This document shows, one piece after another, positions 44,001 through 54,016 of a DNA stretch of 64,000 nucleotides. The stretch is from Lentisphaera profundi (GTDB lineage: Bacteria > Verrucomicrobiota > Lentisphaeria > Lentisphaerales > Lentisphaeraceae), in assembly GCF_028728065.1 (NCBI RefSeq), contig NZ_CP117811.1, positions 1,054,001-1,118,000 of the forward strand, read 5' to 3'. The translations under genes were made by a program, and so were the position numbers. Under the pieces are notes generated by a model. That model saw only the letters and a program-made list of their open reading frames with translations. It ran no database searches and was not told the origin of the DNA. The first letter of the stretch is position 1. Each line of letters opens with the position of its first letter.

Positions 44001-45340
44001 TAAGCGCGCGATCCGTTAATAAAGCTTAGGCTAGCTTTTTCTAAGCTGGAAATAATGGTACGCAAGCGACGATTGAGCAAGGCATAGGTAATGAGTGTGG
44101 GAATGGCGACGAGTAGGCCAACTTCCGTAGTGACAAGGGCTTCTGAAATACCCAAGGAGAGTTGGTTGGCATCGGAAGTTCCGTAGATGCCGATCATTTC
44201 GAATGTTTTGATGATACCCATAACGGTTCCTAGTAGGCCCATGAGTGGAGCTGCACCAGCAGAGACTGAGAGGATATGCATCAGGCGGTCAAGACGTGGG
44301 AGTTCACTTAAAATGGTTTCATTGAGTAATTCTTCCAAGTCAACGCGAGGGGCATCTTTGTATTTGAGGGCTTCGCCGAGAAGTGCACGAATGGGTTTCT
44401 TGAGCTGTTTTACATATTGCTCAGCTTCTTCAAGTTTATCTTCTTTGATCAAGGAAATGAGTTTGATGACTTTATCATCGTATTGACTCCTGATGGAGTA
44501 AAGTTGAATGAATTTGTAGAGTGCAATAATGATACAGATGAAGCCGAGGAATAAAAGGGGGTAGACCATGATACCACCCGCTTTTAAATGGTCCTGGAGA
44601 GTTTTTTCTTTAGCGGAATCTTTAAAAACGAGTCCATCGGAAAAGTCGAACTGTAGAGTGCAGTTTGCGGATTCCGCAAAATCACTAAAAGCTTGTTCAG
44701 ATCCATTGATGGGAATGATTTGCGGGTAGGGGGAATTGTTTTTTATTTGGCCGATTCCAGCACTTTTTTCGAGTTTGTAATAATGCTTGGCACGACTAAT
44801 GGATAGACTATCGGCTTCTAATACTTGACCTTGAATATTCGCTACTTTAGCTTTGCCTAAATGAGTCGTCGAGCCTTGATTCACAATGCTGGAAGTAATG
44901 TCGAAATAGCTATTCAGTGCTTGAGAGAAATCCTTACTTTCGATTAAGCTATCTAATGCTTTTAATTTCGTTTGCTCTTGATCGATTTCTTGCTGACTTA
45001 TGAGTGACTCAAATTCTCTTCTTTGATCGAGTAGAGCTATTTTGAAATCATCTTGTTCGTCTTCCAGTTGATTGATATCATTTAAAACTTGTTCGAGTTC
45101 TTTTTGTAGTAAAGATATTTGATTATCTAAATTCTGAGAAGCGGATTTTGCGAGTTCTGCTTTGTCTGCATCCATTTGGGTGAGTAGTGCTTGACGTTCT
45201 TTAAATATGCTTTGTTCTTGCTTGGCCAGTGCTTTGTTAGCGCCTAGATAAGAAGCTTGAAGATCTTTGGATACTTGGCTGAGTTCGACGGCATAAGCAT
45301 TGACTAAAAGGAAGCATAAGCTAAAAAGTACTTTCTTCAT
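44000..45340 (-). CDS. TtpC-like ExbB homologue with periplasmic coiled-coil extension
   Basis: 446 residues. A signal sequence (VLFSLCFLLVNAYA) precedes a long Gln/Glu/Leu-rich coiled coil (~20-145), a small globular part (~150-245), then transmembrane helices and a MotA/TolQ/ExbB domain (GGIMVYPLLFLGFICIIIAL ~255; APLMGLLGTVMGIIKTFEMI ~358). The architecture is that of TtpC, the extra ExbB-like protein needed by TonB2 systems in Vibrio. It overlaps both neighbours (4 bp upstream, 1 bp downstream). The coiled coil may contact the DUF3450-like partner. Confidence 0.85.
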   Translation of the reverse strand: MKKVLFSLCFLLVNAYAVELSQVSKDLQASYLGANKALAKQEQSIFKERQALLTQMDADKAELAKSASQNLDNQISLLQKELEQVLNDINQLEDEQDDFKIALLDQRREFESLISQQEIDQEQTKLKALDSLIESKDFSQALNSYFDITSSIVNQGSTTHLGKAKVANIQGQVLEADSLSISRAKHYYKLEKSAGIGQIKNNSPYPQIIPINGSEQAFSDFAESANCTLQFDFSDGLVFKDSAKEKTLQDHLKAGGIMVYPLLFLGFICIIIALYKFIQLYSIRSQYDDKVIKLISLIKEDKLEEAEQYVKQLKKPIRALLGEALKYKDAPRVDLEELLNETILSELPRLDRLMHILSVSAGAAPLMGLLGTVMGIIKTFEMIGIYGTSDANQLSLGISEALVTTEVGLLVAIPTLITYALLNRRLRTIISSLEKASLSFINGSRA

Positions 45341-46074
45341 TTTTTAAGCCCCAATTTCAAATTAACTAGAGCGGGGCGACCATCACGGTTTGTTTGAGCA
45401 AAGGCAGTTTCGATATCTTTTAGCATGGAGCTATCGACTTGAGCCTGCCAAGTATCTTTAAAGTTTAGTGTGCCACAAAGGGATTTGTCTTTGTTGATGA
45501 AATAGCCTTGGGCGGTTCCAATATAGAGGCAGGAAAGCTGCCATTCTTTACCCTCGATAATATGAGATTCGCTTAGTACATGAACTTTACTTTGGAGTTC
45601 GAGATAGCTTTGAGTATATAATTGAATATTGGCTAAAGTTTGATTGATGCCAAGACTTTTATTAAGTTCATCATATTCGTTTTGAATGAGTGAGACTAGA
45701 CCTTTAGGTAACTTTGGCTGCCATTGACTGATAAGGATGTTTTTTTGTTTCTCCAATGAGTCTTGATAGGCTTTTTTGTTTTGAGTGAGTAGAGCTTGCT
45801 GCTTCTTAGCTTGATCCAAGCTAGTATGCAATTTTGCCAATTGCTGTTCTTGATCTTGTTTGTTGCTCTTCGAGTTGTCTAGCTCTTGCTTAATGAGCTT
45901 GATTTGAAGGTTTAAAACTTGTTTTTCTTCTTGCCATTGCAGATCTTGATTCTGCAGTTTGAGATCGATATCGTTAGTTTTTTTAATCAATTCTAACATG
46001 TCTTTTTGTGTAAGAGCTTCTTGCGCAAAAAGCAGGCTCGGCAAATAGACTAGAAATAAGTAAATTGTTTTCAT
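45337..46074 (-). CDS. DUF3450-like periplasmic coiled-coil protein
   Basis: 245 residues, first gene of the TonB operon. Signal peptide (TIYLFLVYLPSLLFAQE) and a heptad-rich helix (~20-120). The C-terminal half contains GKEWQLSCLYIGTAQGYFIN (~172) and ends in RDGRPALVNLKLGLKK, a pattern of DUF3450 proteins, which are usually found directly before TtpC-type ExbB genes. Probably binds the coiled coil of the next protein in the periplasm. It overlaps that gene by four bases. Confidence 0.8.
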   Translation of the reverse strand: MKTIYLFLVYLPSLLFAQEALTQKDMLELIKKTNDIDLKLQNQDLQWQEEKQVLNLQIKLIKQELDNSKSNKQDQEQQLAKLHTSLDQAKKQQALLTQNKKAYQDSLEKQKNILISQWQPKLPKGLVSLIQNEYDELNKSLGINQTLANIQLYTQSYLELQSKVHVLSESHIIEGKEWQLSCLYIGTAQGYFINKDKSLCGTLNFKDTWQAQVDSSMLKDIETAFAQTNRDGRPALVNLKLGLKK

Positions 46075-46235
46075 TATTATCCTGTAAGTGTGTCAGCTGA
46101 ATTTATTCAAGAACTTAGTGGACTTAAGTCTTTTTTCTAGGCTAAATGAGATCATTTCTCAAGTTAAGGTTAATGTGGTCTGAGGATCTATTTTAAGTGA
46201 AGATAGAGAAAACGATATTTATATGGAATGAGCAT

Positions 46236-46264
46236 AAAAAAAAGGGAGACTTCAGTCTCCCTTT
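46236..46264 (-). terminator. Rho-independent terminator of clpB
   Basis: GGGAGACT (46244-46251) and AGTCTCCC (46254-46261) form a stem with a 2-base loop. On the - strand it is followed by a run of eight or more T (A at 46236-46243). It is about 145 bp after the clpB stop codon. Confidence 0.8.
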
Positions 46265-46376
46265 CAATACCTATATAAACAAACAAGCTCTAAAAGAACA
46301 TTGATAAATGAATGGTACTCTCAATCCTTAATGTTCCAAGTGCAATTGAGACTTAATTTCACCTATAGCCTTATTG

Positions 46377-46402
46377 AGGAAACTTCAGTAATGAAGTTTC
46401 CT
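46377..46402 (-). other. Stable hairpin just after clpB
   Basis: AGGAAACTTCA (46377-46387) and TGAAGTTTCCT (46392-46402) form a perfect 11-pair stem with a 4-base loop, 5 bp from the clpB stop. There is no T tract, so it is more likely an mRNA-stabilising stem than a terminator. Confidence 0.6.
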
Positions 46403-46407
46403 AGACT

Positions 46408-48990
46408 TTATTGAATAACTAATTCATCATTGAGCAATTCAATATTGATAGACTTATCATTTTCAAGACTTCCATCTAAGATTTTTCTCGCAATCATGGT
46501 TTCCAATTGTCGCTGTAGGTAACGCTTGAGAGGACGAGCTCCATAAATGGGGTCATAGCCTTGTTCACCAATGAAGTTTTTGGCCTCATCAGAAATACTG
46601 AGAATAACTCCTTGTTCTTTAAGGCGTTTACTTAAGTCCTTAGTGAGCAGTGAAACAATTTTCACAATCTCATTTTTCTGCAATTGTTTGAAGAGGACAA
46701 TCTCATCAATACGATTGAGGAATTCAGGTCGAAAGGACGCTCTGAGTTGATTCATGACTTGATTTCGTGCTTCTTTGTCTTGAGCCTCATCATCACCCTG
46801 TATTTTTAAGAGGTGCTCTGAGCCAATGTTAGAAGTCAGAATGATCACTGTATTTCTAAAATCTACAGTACGACCACGTGAATCCGTTAGGCGACCATCA
46901 TCTAAGAGTTGCAGTAGGATATTGAAAACGTCTGGGTGGGCTTTTTCAATTTCATCAAAGAGCACAACAGAATAGGGTTTACGGCGTACGGCTTCAGTTA
47001 AATAACCACCTTCTTCGTAACCGACATAACCTGGAGGCGCACCAACGAGACGTGAAACTGAATGTTTTTCCATGTACTCACTCATATCAATTCGAATAAG
47101 TTCTTCGGAATCAAAAAGAGAATAAGCTAGAGTTTTTGCCAGTTCAGTTTTACCTACGCCAGTGGGGCCCAAGAAGATGAAACTACCGATTGGACGGCGA
47201 GGATCTTTGATCCCTGCACGAGCGCGAATAACGGCATCGGCCACGGCTTGAACGGCTTCGTCCTGGCCAATGACTTTTTCGTGAAGCGTTTCGTCAAGCT
47301 TAAGGAGTTTTTGTTTTTCCCCTTCCACAAGTCGAGTTACGGGAATGCCCGTCCAACGTGCCACGACATCGGCAATTTCGTCTTCTTCTACTCGTTCGTG
47401 AATGAGCGCACTTTCTTGAACTTTGGCGGCTTCTTCTTCGAGCTTTTTGATTTCCGCCTCAAGATTGGGGATGTCATTATACTGAATTTGAGCCAAACGT
47501 TCATAATCTTGTGTATTCTGCACATTTTGAAATTCGGTACGCAATTCATCGAGCTGTTCGCGTTTGGAGCTGACGGCTTGGATGGCTTGTTTTTCTTTCT
47601 GCCATTGAGCGCGCATGCTTTGCGAACTTTCTTTGAGGTCAGCGAGTTCTTTGCGAAGCTGCTGTAAGCGTTCTTTAGAGGCTTTATCTTTTTCCTTTTT
47701 AAGAGCGACTTCTTCAATTTCCAAGCGCATGATACGTCGAGTGATTTCGTCAAGTTCAGCAGGCATAGAATCGATTTCGGTACGAATGGAAGCGCAGGCT
47801 TCATCCATTAAATCAATAGCTTTATCAGGCAAGAAACGGTCGGAGATATAACGATCCGAGAGTATAGCAGCAGCCACGAGTGCGGTATCCGCAATTTTAA
47901 CTCCATGATGAACTTCGAAACGCTCTTTAAGGCCACGTAAGATCGAGATAGTATCCTCGACATTGGGGGCATCCACCATAACCGGCTGGAAACGGCGTTC
48001 GAGAGCGGCGTCTTTTTCGATGTACTTACGATGTTCATCTAAAGTAGTTGCACCAATGCAGTAGAGTTCACCGCGAGCGAGCATAGGCTTGAGCATGTTA
48101 CCGGCATCAGAAGAACCTTCAGTTTTTCCGGCACCCACGATGGTGTGAATCTCGTCAATGAAGAGAATGATACGTCCGTCGGCGTTTTTGATTTCTTTGA
48201 GAACAGCTTTTAATCTTTCTTCAAAATCACCACGAAATTTGGCTCCCGCCATGAGTGCAGTCATATCGAGAGAGAAAATGGTTTTGTCTTTCAGTCCTTC
48301 AGGCACATCACCACGAACAATACGTTGTGCTAAGCCTTCGACAATAGCGGTTTTACCAACACCAGGCTCACCAATAAGGATGGGGTTATTCTTTGTTTTA
48401 CGTGAAAGAATACGTACAATGGAACGCACTTCGGTATCGCGACCAATGACGGGGTCGAGTTTACCACTGCGGGCTAATTCCACTAGATCAGAGCCATACT
48501 TCTCCAAAGCTTCGTAGGTATTTTCGGGGTTTGGAGAATCGCATTTTTGTCCACCACGTATGCTCATGCATGCCTCGCTTATTTTTTTGTGCTTGATATT
48601 AAATTGATTTAAAAGTCGTCCAATATCGGTATTTTTACTTTCATGGGTAGCAGCTAATAAAAAATGTTCCGCACTGAGGTAAGTATCTCCCATTTTTTTG
48701 GCTTCTTTTTCAGCTTTTGCTACAAAAGGAGTGAAGCGTGAAGAAAAATAGACTTCCGCTGGACTATCGAGTTTACCTCTGCCATCCAAGGCTGTGTTTA
48801 GTTCATTAATAAATTGCTGTGAGGAAGCCTCGCAACGATCGATGATTCGAGCTGTCAGGCTTCTTTCTTGATTGAGTAAAGCCAAGAAAAAGTGTTCGAG
48901 GTCGAGTTGTTGATGGTGCATATCAGTGGCAAGGGCCTTAGCTTCATTTAAGGCCTCACGTGATTTTTCGGTAAATTTGTTAATATCCAT
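46408..48990 (-). CDS. clpB: Chaperone ClpB (AAA+ disaggregase)
   Basis: 860 residues, standard length. Clp_N repeats occupy ~1-145. AAA-1 has Walker [17 protein letters not shown] (~206) and Walker [16 protein letters not shown] (~278). The long middle coiled coil spans ~410-525. AAA-2 has [16 protein letters not shown] (~604), [13 protein letters not shown] (~650) and [13 protein letters not shown]. The C terminus has the D2 small domain. Cytoplasmic hexamer that extracts proteins from aggregates together with DnaK. The ribosome site AAGGAAT lies close upstream of the ATG. No CIRCE or clear heat-shock promoter was seen in the 266 bp before it. Confidence 0.97.
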   Translation of the reverse strand: MDINKFTEKSREALNEAKALATDMHHQQLDLEHFFLALLNQERSLTARIIDRCEASSQQFINELNTALDGRGKLDSPAEVYFSSRFTPFVAKAEKEAKKMGDTYLSAEHFLLAATHESKNTDIGRLLNQFNIKHKKISEACMSIRGGQKCDSPNPENTYEALEKYGSDLVELARSGKLDPVIGRDTEVRSIVRILSRKTKNNPILIGEPGVGKTAIVEGLAQRIVRGDVPEGLKDKTIFSLDMTALMAGAKFRGDFEERLKAVLKEIKNADGRIILFIDEIHTIVGAGKTEGSSDAGNMLKPMLARGELYCIGATTLDEHRKYIEKDAALERRFQPVMVDAPNVEDTISILRGLKERFEVHHGVKIADTALVAAAILSDRYISDRFLPDKAIDLMDEACASIRTEIDSMPAELDEITRRIMRLEIEEVALKKEKDKASKERLQQLRKELADLKESSQSMRAQWQKEKQAIQAVSSKREQLDELRTEFQNVQNTQDYERLAQIQYNDIPNLEAEIKKLEEEAAKVQESALIHERVEEDEIADVVARWTGIPVTRLVEGEKQKLLKLDETLHEKVIGQDEAVQAVADAVIRARAGIKDPRRPIGSFIFLGPTGVGKTELAKTLAYSLFDSEELIRIDMSEYMEKHSVSRLVGAPPGYVGYEEGGYLTEAVRRKPYSVVLFDEIEKAHPDVFNILLQLLDDGRLTDSRGRTVDFRNTVIILTSNIGSEHLLKIQGDDEAQDKEARNQVMNQLRASFRPEFLNRIDEIVLFKQLQKNEIVKIVSLLTKDLSKRLKEQGVILSISDEAKNFIGEQGYDPIYGARPLKRYLQRQLETMIARKILDGSLENDKSINIELLNDELVIQ

Positions 48991-49256
48991 AATATATTCC
49001 TTTAGTTATAATATAGCTCCTTATTAAAAGACGAGGTGCCAAGAGTTTCTGTAGTGGCGTTAAGAGTTTTGTTATTAAGGTTTTATATATATAAGTGGAG
49101 CTTCAATCCGCTTGGTGGAGAGAGAGTATTGTCTTACTGGCACTATTTATGATGACAGTCTGTCTCAGTGATTAAAGTTGAATATGGCAAAGGGCTTCAT
49201 AAGAGTGAAAGAGCTCATAAAAACGCCTATGAAATGAGTGAGAAGCTCGTGTGACA

Positions 49257-49859
49257 TCAAAAGTTATTGTTGATGACAACTTGTTCATAATCAAACTTGC
49301 CAGGGCGGTCCCAGGCTTCCACAGTACCTTTACCAATAGCGAGGCACATGGAAATGATGTGATCATCGGGAAGTTTAATTAATTTTGCCACGGCGTCAAA
49401 ATCAAAACCATCCATGGGACAGGAGTCATAGCCCATGGCTTTGGCTGCCAGCATGAGTGTTTGTGCGGCAATACCACAGGAACGCAAGGCTTCGTCATGT
49501 TGGATTTGTGGTTTATCGCGATAGTACTTATCAATGGCAGGTACTAAAAAACCTTGAACTTCTTGGGGAGCATTTTTCCATAATTGCGCAGAATTATTTT
49601 GCCAAGTCTGGGTATCTGCACAGAGGACTATAAATAAGGATGAATCGGTGACTTGTGCTTGGTCCCAAGCGACCTTGCGGATTTCTTGGCGCAAAGTGGG
49701 GTCGCTTACGACAAGGAATCGCCAGTGTTGAAGATTAAAGGCGGTGGGGGATAACATAGCTAAGGAAAGTAATTCCTTGATTTCAGCATCAGTCATTACA
49801 TGTGTGGCATCATAGTGCTTAACTGAGCGACGTGCGCGGATGGTGTCGAGGGTATTCAT
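49257..49859 (-). CDS. Nitroreductase-family FMN oxidoreductase
   Basis: 200 residues, typical length. N-terminal FMN-binding RARRSVKHYD (~9), LSPTAFNLQHWRFLVVSD (~37) and the C-terminal AAKAMGYDSCPMDGFD (~140) are nitroreductase marks. It probably reduces quinones or nitro compounds with NAD(P)H. It is 76 bp downstream of the B12 permease gene, so it may share that transcript. BluB, the lower-ligand synthase of B12, is a relative, but the motifs here fit the general NfsB/YdgI kind better. AGGAGAG precedes the ATG. Confidence 0.88.
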   Translation of the reverse strand: MNTLDTIRARRSVKHYDATHVMTDAEIKELLSLAMLSPTAFNLQHWRFLVVSDPTLRQEIRKVAWDQAQVTDSSLFIVLCADTQTWQNNSAQLWKNAPQEVQGFLVPAIDKYYRDKPQIQHDEALRSCGIAAQTLMLAAKAMGYDSCPMDGFDFDAVAKLIKLPDDHIISMCLAIGKGTVEAWDRPGKFDYEQVVINNNF

Positions 49860-49935
49860 AGTGCTCTCCTTTATTTAAGACAGGATGAAGATATGCGAGA
49901 GCTAAATGTAAAGCAAGTTATAGGCTGAGTGAGCG

Positions 49936-50898
49936 CTACCTTTTTTTAAAGATTATGTATATAAAGAAAGGCGTTCCAATCAAAGCCGTCATAATTCCAA
50001 TGGGCAGTTCACCTTGTGAGGGTAGAACTCGACATAGAAGATCGCAAAAACAAAGAAAAAAAGCACCGAAAAAGAGACTTTGCCAAAAGAGGGTTTTATG
50101 TCCCGGCCCATAGATTCTGCGACATATATGGGGGACGACGAGTCCGACAAAACCTATAGGGCCACAGAGTGAGACGAGTCCGGCACTCATGAGAGATACA
50201 GCGAGAAAGATCAGTCTTTGGTTTTTGCGTATTTGAACACCCCGAGTGGCCGCCAATTGTTCGCAACTAAAGAGAAGGTCGAGTTCTTTACGCAGGGAGT
50301 AGATAATAAGGATAGCGGGAAGGATTAAGGGAGAGATATAAAGCAAGGGTTTATATCCAACAATTTGCATGCTGCCCATCATCCAGTAAACCATACGTGC
50401 TATATCATCGGGGCGAGCCATGTATTGAATGAAAAGAATGAGGCTATTGAAGATAAAGGAGAGCGCGACGCCACCCAAGAGCAAGTCGCTAATGGGAGAA
50501 TTGGGGCGTAGACGATGAAGAAGAAGAATGAAAGAGATGGCAATTAAACAACCTAAAAAAGCTGCTAGGGAATAGATGATAGAAGAATACTCATTGATGA
50601 TTTGGATTTCTACCATAGTGAGGATAGCAACACCTAAAGCCGCACCGCCTGAGATGCCCAGAGTAAATGGGCTGGCCAATTCATTGCGAAAGAGTGCTTG
50701 GAAAGCCATGCCTCCAATAGCTAAACCGGCACCACATATCCAACAAAGGATAATGCGAGGCATCCGCAATTCCCAAAAGATGAAGTACTGCTGATGTTGG
50801 GGATTGAAAATATTTTCTATATCAATTTCACTGAAGCCATAGAGAGGACAAAAGATTAAGGCAATAAGGCTAAGGATGCAGGGAAGGCTATTTTTCAT
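49936..50898 (-). CDS. btuC: FecCD-family ABC permease, probably cobalamin (BtuC-like)
   Basis: 320 residues with about ten hydrophobic helices. Typical family motifs are WELRMPRIILCWICGAGLAI (~47), GMAFQALFRNELASPFTLGI (~67), LGGVALSFIFNSLILF (~145) and GFVGLVVPHICRR (~250). Transports cobalamin or a chelate across the inner membrane with the ATPase encoded at 54017. The start overlaps the stop of the binding-protein gene by one base. Cobalamin specificity rests on the riboswitch upstream; siderophore permeases have the same fold. Confidence 0.85.
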   Translation of the reverse strand: MKNSLPCILSLIALIFCPLYGFSEIDIENIFNPQHQQYFIFWELRMPRIILCWICGAGLAIGGMAFQALFRNELASPFTLGISGGAALGVAILTMVEIQIINEYSSIIYSLAAFLGCLIAISFILLLHRLRPNSPISDLLLGGVALSFIFNSLILFIQYMARPDDIARMVYWMMGSMQIVGYKPLLYISPLILPAILIIYSLRKELDLLFSCEQLAATRGVQIRKNQRLIFLAVSLMSAGLVSLCGPIGFVGLVVPHICRRIYGPGHKTLFWQSLFFGAFFLCFCDLLCRVLPSQGELPIGIMTALIGTPFFIYIIFKKR

Positions 50899-51752
50899 TA
50901 GGGGCTAGCTTGCTGCAATACTTTACTGAAGTCTTTCATACTTTCTTGGATCTTTGGGCCAGGGATCATGATGTGAGCATTAGTAATAAAATGAATTTCT
51001 TGCTTGCGGACGGCGGAAAGAGATGAAAGTATTTGCCAGGCTTTTATTTCGGCGTCTTGAGCTTTTTTGCTGAGAGCGATGGGACCGAGAATAATGATTA
51101 TATCTGGATTGGATTGAATGAGCTCTTCTGCAGAGAGTTGGTAAAAACATTTATCACTTGTAATGGCTGAATGACCTTTGAGACCAGATAAGATTTCACC
51201 ATAAAAGCTTTTGTTACTAGCTGCCCAAGGAGCGATTTTTCCTGGGCTACTACTGAGTCGTGAGATGAGGATAAGAGTTTTTTGCTGAGTATCTTGGTGT
51301 GTTGTTGCGAGCTTCGCAAACTTCTCTTTTGTTTGTGAACGAAGTTTTAAGGCAGCCTTATCGACGCCACAAATTCCGCCAAGCTTAATATAGGAATCAT
51401 AAATACTTGCGAGTGATTGATTGCGAATGCTTAAGGTTCGTACACCTGCCTTTTTTAAGTTGTCAAGAGTGCGTTTATCGCTATGGAGAGTGATCACCAA
51501 GTCGGGCTTTAAAACTAATAAGGCTTCTAGCGATGGATTCATATTGCCGACAGAAACGATTTTTCGCCCAGATTTTGGTTGTGGACAAAAACTCGTGATG
51601 CCGACTAATTTATGTTCTACACCCAAGGTGTAGAGGGTGTCAGTGATAGAAGGGGCTAATGAGATGATGCGCTGAATCGGTTCTGCTTGTTGTGAAAAAC
51701 AAGTTAGGGCCGTAAAAGCAAAGAGGTATAAAATTTTATTCAGCGACATCAT
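50898..51752 (-). CDS. btuF: Periplasmic cobalamin-type binding protein (BtuF-like)
   Basis: 284 residues with a signal peptide (ILYLFAFTALTCFSQ). TTG and two ATGs stand in a row at 51755-51747; the ATG at 51752 is preferred. Residues 27 onwards match the class III helical-backbone binding fold: QRIISLAPSITDTLYTLGVE, EALLVLKPDLVI (~76) and the long linking helix (~128-148). Delivers substrate to the permease. The gene is 12 bp after the receptor gene and overlaps the permease gene. Siderophore-binding relatives exist, so the ligand is inferred from the riboswitch. Confidence 0.83.
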   Translation of the reverse strand: MMSLNKILYLFAFTALTCFSQQAEPIQRIISLAPSITDTLYTLGVEHKLVGITSFCPQPKSGRKIVSVGNMNPSLEALLVLKPDLVITLHSDKRTLDNLKKAGVRTLSIRNQSLASIYDSYIKLGGICGVDKAALKLRSQTKEKFAKLATTHQDTQQKTLILISRLSSSPGKIAPWAASNKSFYGEILSGLKGHSAITSDKCFYQLSAEELIQSNPDIIIILGPIALSKKAQDAEIKAWQILSSLSAVRKQEIHFITNAHIMIPGPKIQESMKDFSKVLQQASP

Positions 51753-51764
51753 CAATTTCTCTTT

Positions 51765-53729
51765 TTAGAATTCGTGGGTAATTACAAAGCCCGTAACGAA
51801 GTTACGTTCTGGAGCCGTATATTCACCATTAGTTGAAGTGAATTCATTATATTCTTCATCAAAGATGTTGTTGACTCCACCATAGACCGACAGCCACTCC
51901 CAAGTATAGGTAACTTTAGCGTCGACAGTAATAAAACTATCTTGCTTATCAGCATTGTTTGCGTAGTCAGATTCAGCGTACTGATCATCATTCCAATGAG
52001 CATTCATATTGAGATTCCAACGATCAATGAAGTCCCAAGAGAAGCCGAAATTGGCAAATTTTTCTGGTACTCCAGGAATAGTATTGCCATCATTCGCATC
52101 ATCACTTAAACTGTCTTTCTCTAGTTCTGCATCCATATAGGTGTAGTTAGCATAGAGTGATAAGTTGTCAGTAGCTTGAAATTGAGCACCGAGTTCTACG
52201 CCTGTTCTTTTAGTTTGGCCATAGGAAGTATTTTGCCCAGGAGACCGAACTCCAGGGAGGGTGGAATCATAGAAAATTTCATTATCTGATTTAATATGAA
52301 AAAGCGTTAGATCAGCCGTCCATTGGTCATTAAATTGGTGTTTAATACCCGTTTGCCAGGTTTTGGTGATTTGGGGATCTAAAGCTTCATTGAAATTAAT
52401 TCCACCAAGTTCATCAACGCGCTGAGTTCTAAAAGATCTATCATAAGAAAGGAAAACTTTGCTATGATCAGCGTAATTGTAAGTCACACCCGCACTAAAA
52501 GCATCTAAATCATTAGTGTCGTAATTTTCATCATTATTGAGGTTCATTCTCACGGCTTCGCGACGGTAACCTAGATCTAGGAAGAGAGTGTCATCTAAAA
52601 AAGCGCTAGAGTTATAAATATAAGCACCAGTAGAACGACGAGTTTTATCTGGACCATAGTCTTCCATTTTACTGTAACGATGATCTAAACCAACAATAAA
52701 GGTATTGTTAATGTTATTCCATCTATCTCTAATGGTGAGTTTTGGAGATAAGCTAATATCTTCAGAGGTATATCTCTCAGGGGAAGGTCCCCATGCTTTT
52801 GGATAAGTATATTTTGTCTCAGCTTCACGGTAGTTCATTTGAAGCTCAAGATCCACTTTATCAGTAATAGAGTATTTCGGTGTGATAGTTATATACTGCT
52901 CTCTGAGGTCGCCATAGTAACCATCGTAACTTGCGCTATCACGTTGACCATTTCGGGGGCCAGGGATGTTGTAGTGAGATTCACTTTTCCCACCGGCAAC
53001 AAAAAGTTCTAAGTTTTCAAACTCAGTAGAAACTACACTGAATCCGATAGTTTTTGTCCTGTTTGAGCTATTATCATGATAGCCATCGCTTTCAGTGAAA
53101 CTCGAGTCAAAAGCATAGTAGAGGTCATCGGAAAAACCTTCTAGACTCGCACCTAGGCGGTAGTATTCGTATGAACCAACTTCTGCACTGAGAGTCAGTG
53201 TGTGTGCCTTTTTGTTATCGGGATTTTCTTTGCGAGTGATGATATTAATGACCCCGCCGGTAGCATTATCACCATATAAAACAGAGCGACCACCGCGATA
53301 TATTTCGACTTTCTCTACACGATTTAAAGGGATAGTGCCGAGGTTCATGCCACTGAGATCAGGAGCGTTAATTTTTCTGCCATCGACTAGGATTAAAGTG
53401 TTGGCAGAGGCAACTTCACCGAAACCGCGGACATCGACGCGGAATGAATTAGGAGTGTTGAGTTTTTTCTTGACATCTACGCCAGCTTCGTATTTAACGA
53501 GTTCGGCAACATTACGAGCACTGCTTCGAGCAATCTGCTCGGGACCAATAATAGTCACATTAGCCGCCAAAGTTTCTGGTGGTCTTTCATCTCTGCTGGC
53601 AGTTATGAAACGTGTTTCTGTAGGAGTTGTTTCCTGAGTGGGATTTGTGGTGTTAGAGCTTTCTTCATTTTCTTGTGCGAAGAGCGCACCACTAACTAAT
53701 AGACTAATAAAATAGCGTTTGTAGTTCAT
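51765..53729 (-). CDS. btuB: TonB-dependent outer-membrane receptor, cobalamin type (BtuB-like)
   Basis: 654 residues. Signal peptide cut near LFAQE, then a TonB box region (TETRFITAS, ~36) and plug domain (~45-165: RNVAELVKYEAGVDVKKK, ILVDGRKINAPDLSGM, YGDNATGGVINIITRK). The 22-strand barrel follows and ends in the required aromatic residue (FVITHEF). Imports a large ligand through the outer membrane using the TonB complex. The cobalamin riboswitch directly upstream identifies the probable ligand as B12. First gene of the receptor/binding protein/permease run. Confidence 0.88.
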   Translation of the reverse strand: MNYKRYFISLLVSGALFAQENEESSNTTNPTQETTPTETRFITASRDERPPETLAANVTIIGPEQIARSSARNVAELVKYEAGVDVKKKLNTPNSFRVDVRGFGEVASANTLILVDGRKINAPDLSGMNLGTIPLNRVEKVEIYRGGRSVLYGDNATGGVINIITRKENPDNKKAHTLTLSAEVGSYEYYRLGASLEGFSDDLYYAFDSSFTESDGYHDNSSNRTKTIGFSVVSTEFENLELFVAGGKSESHYNIPGPRNGQRDSASYDGYYGDLREQYITITPKYSITDKVDLELQMNYREAETKYTYPKAWGPSPERYTSEDISLSPKLTIRDRWNNINNTFIVGLDHRYSKMEDYGPDKTRRSTGAYIYNSSAFLDDTLFLDLGYRREAVRMNLNNDENYDTNDLDAFSAGVTYNYADHSKVFLSYDRSFRTQRVDELGGINFNEALDPQITKTWQTGIKHQFNDQWTADLTLFHIKSDNEIFYDSTLPGVRSPGQNTSYGQTKRTGVELGAQFQATDNLSLYANYTYMDAELEKDSLSDDANDGNTIPGVPEKFANFGFSWDFIDRWNLNMNAHWNDDQYAESDYANNADKQDSFITVDAKVTYTWEWLSVYGGVNNIFDEEYNEFTSTNGEYTAPERNFVTGFVITHEF

Positions 53730-53849
53730 TATATTTCTTATGCCTTGTTGAAAACATACGTATGAATAACCTCGACATACTAAATAGGTATATCAGGGCA
53801 GAACATTCGTGTACAAATGTTTTCTATTGAGCTATACCATTTTCATGTC

Positions 53850-53985
53850 TATATCGCGAAGACAATCAGGCCGAGGTGTTCTGACTGGCCTTAAAAGGCT
53901 TACAGTGGCGCGTCCGTTCCCGAATTTCACGGGATTCCCCTGTTCATTTAAGCAGGTAGAGCTCAGGATGGCGATGATATTAGCG
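53850..53985 (-). ncRNA. Cobalamin (adenosylcobalamin) riboswitch
   Basis: Read on the - strand the region gives AGGGGAATCCCGTGAAATTC then GGGAACGGACGCGCCACTGT, followed by GGCCAGTCAGAACACCTCGG. These correspond in order to the conserved B12 riboswitch core: GGGAA-x-GGTGAAA, CCGGAACtG-CGCGC-ACTGTAA and GCCAGTCAGgAtACCTGCC. It ends about 120 bp before the receptor start codon, leaving room for an expression platform. It should reduce expression of the receptor, binding protein and permease when cobalamin is plentiful. Outer limits are approximate. Confidence 0.85.
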
Positions 53986-54016
53986 TCACTAAAGAATTCG
54001 TCAAGTGTGGCTTTGA

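Larger units (their letters stand above)
46075..46407. other. 333-bp gap between clpB and the TonB operon
   Basis: On the - strand it contains the end of clpB transcription and the promoter region of the TonB operon. Two hairpins are listed separately. No open frame with coding features and no Fur-box-like palindrome was recognised. Confidence 0.5.

Noticed and set aside
48991-49256. CIRCE or heat-shock promoter upstream of clpB
   Set aside because: No TTAGCACTC/GAGTGCTAA palindrome and no convincing heat-shock sigma boxes. Only loosely repeated AACTCTT text is present.
49257-49859. BluB, lower-ligand synthase of cobalamin, because it follows the B12 uptake genes
   Set aside because: N-terminal and FMN-site motifs fit general nitroreductases (NfsB/YdgI kind) better. 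Proximity alone is not enough.
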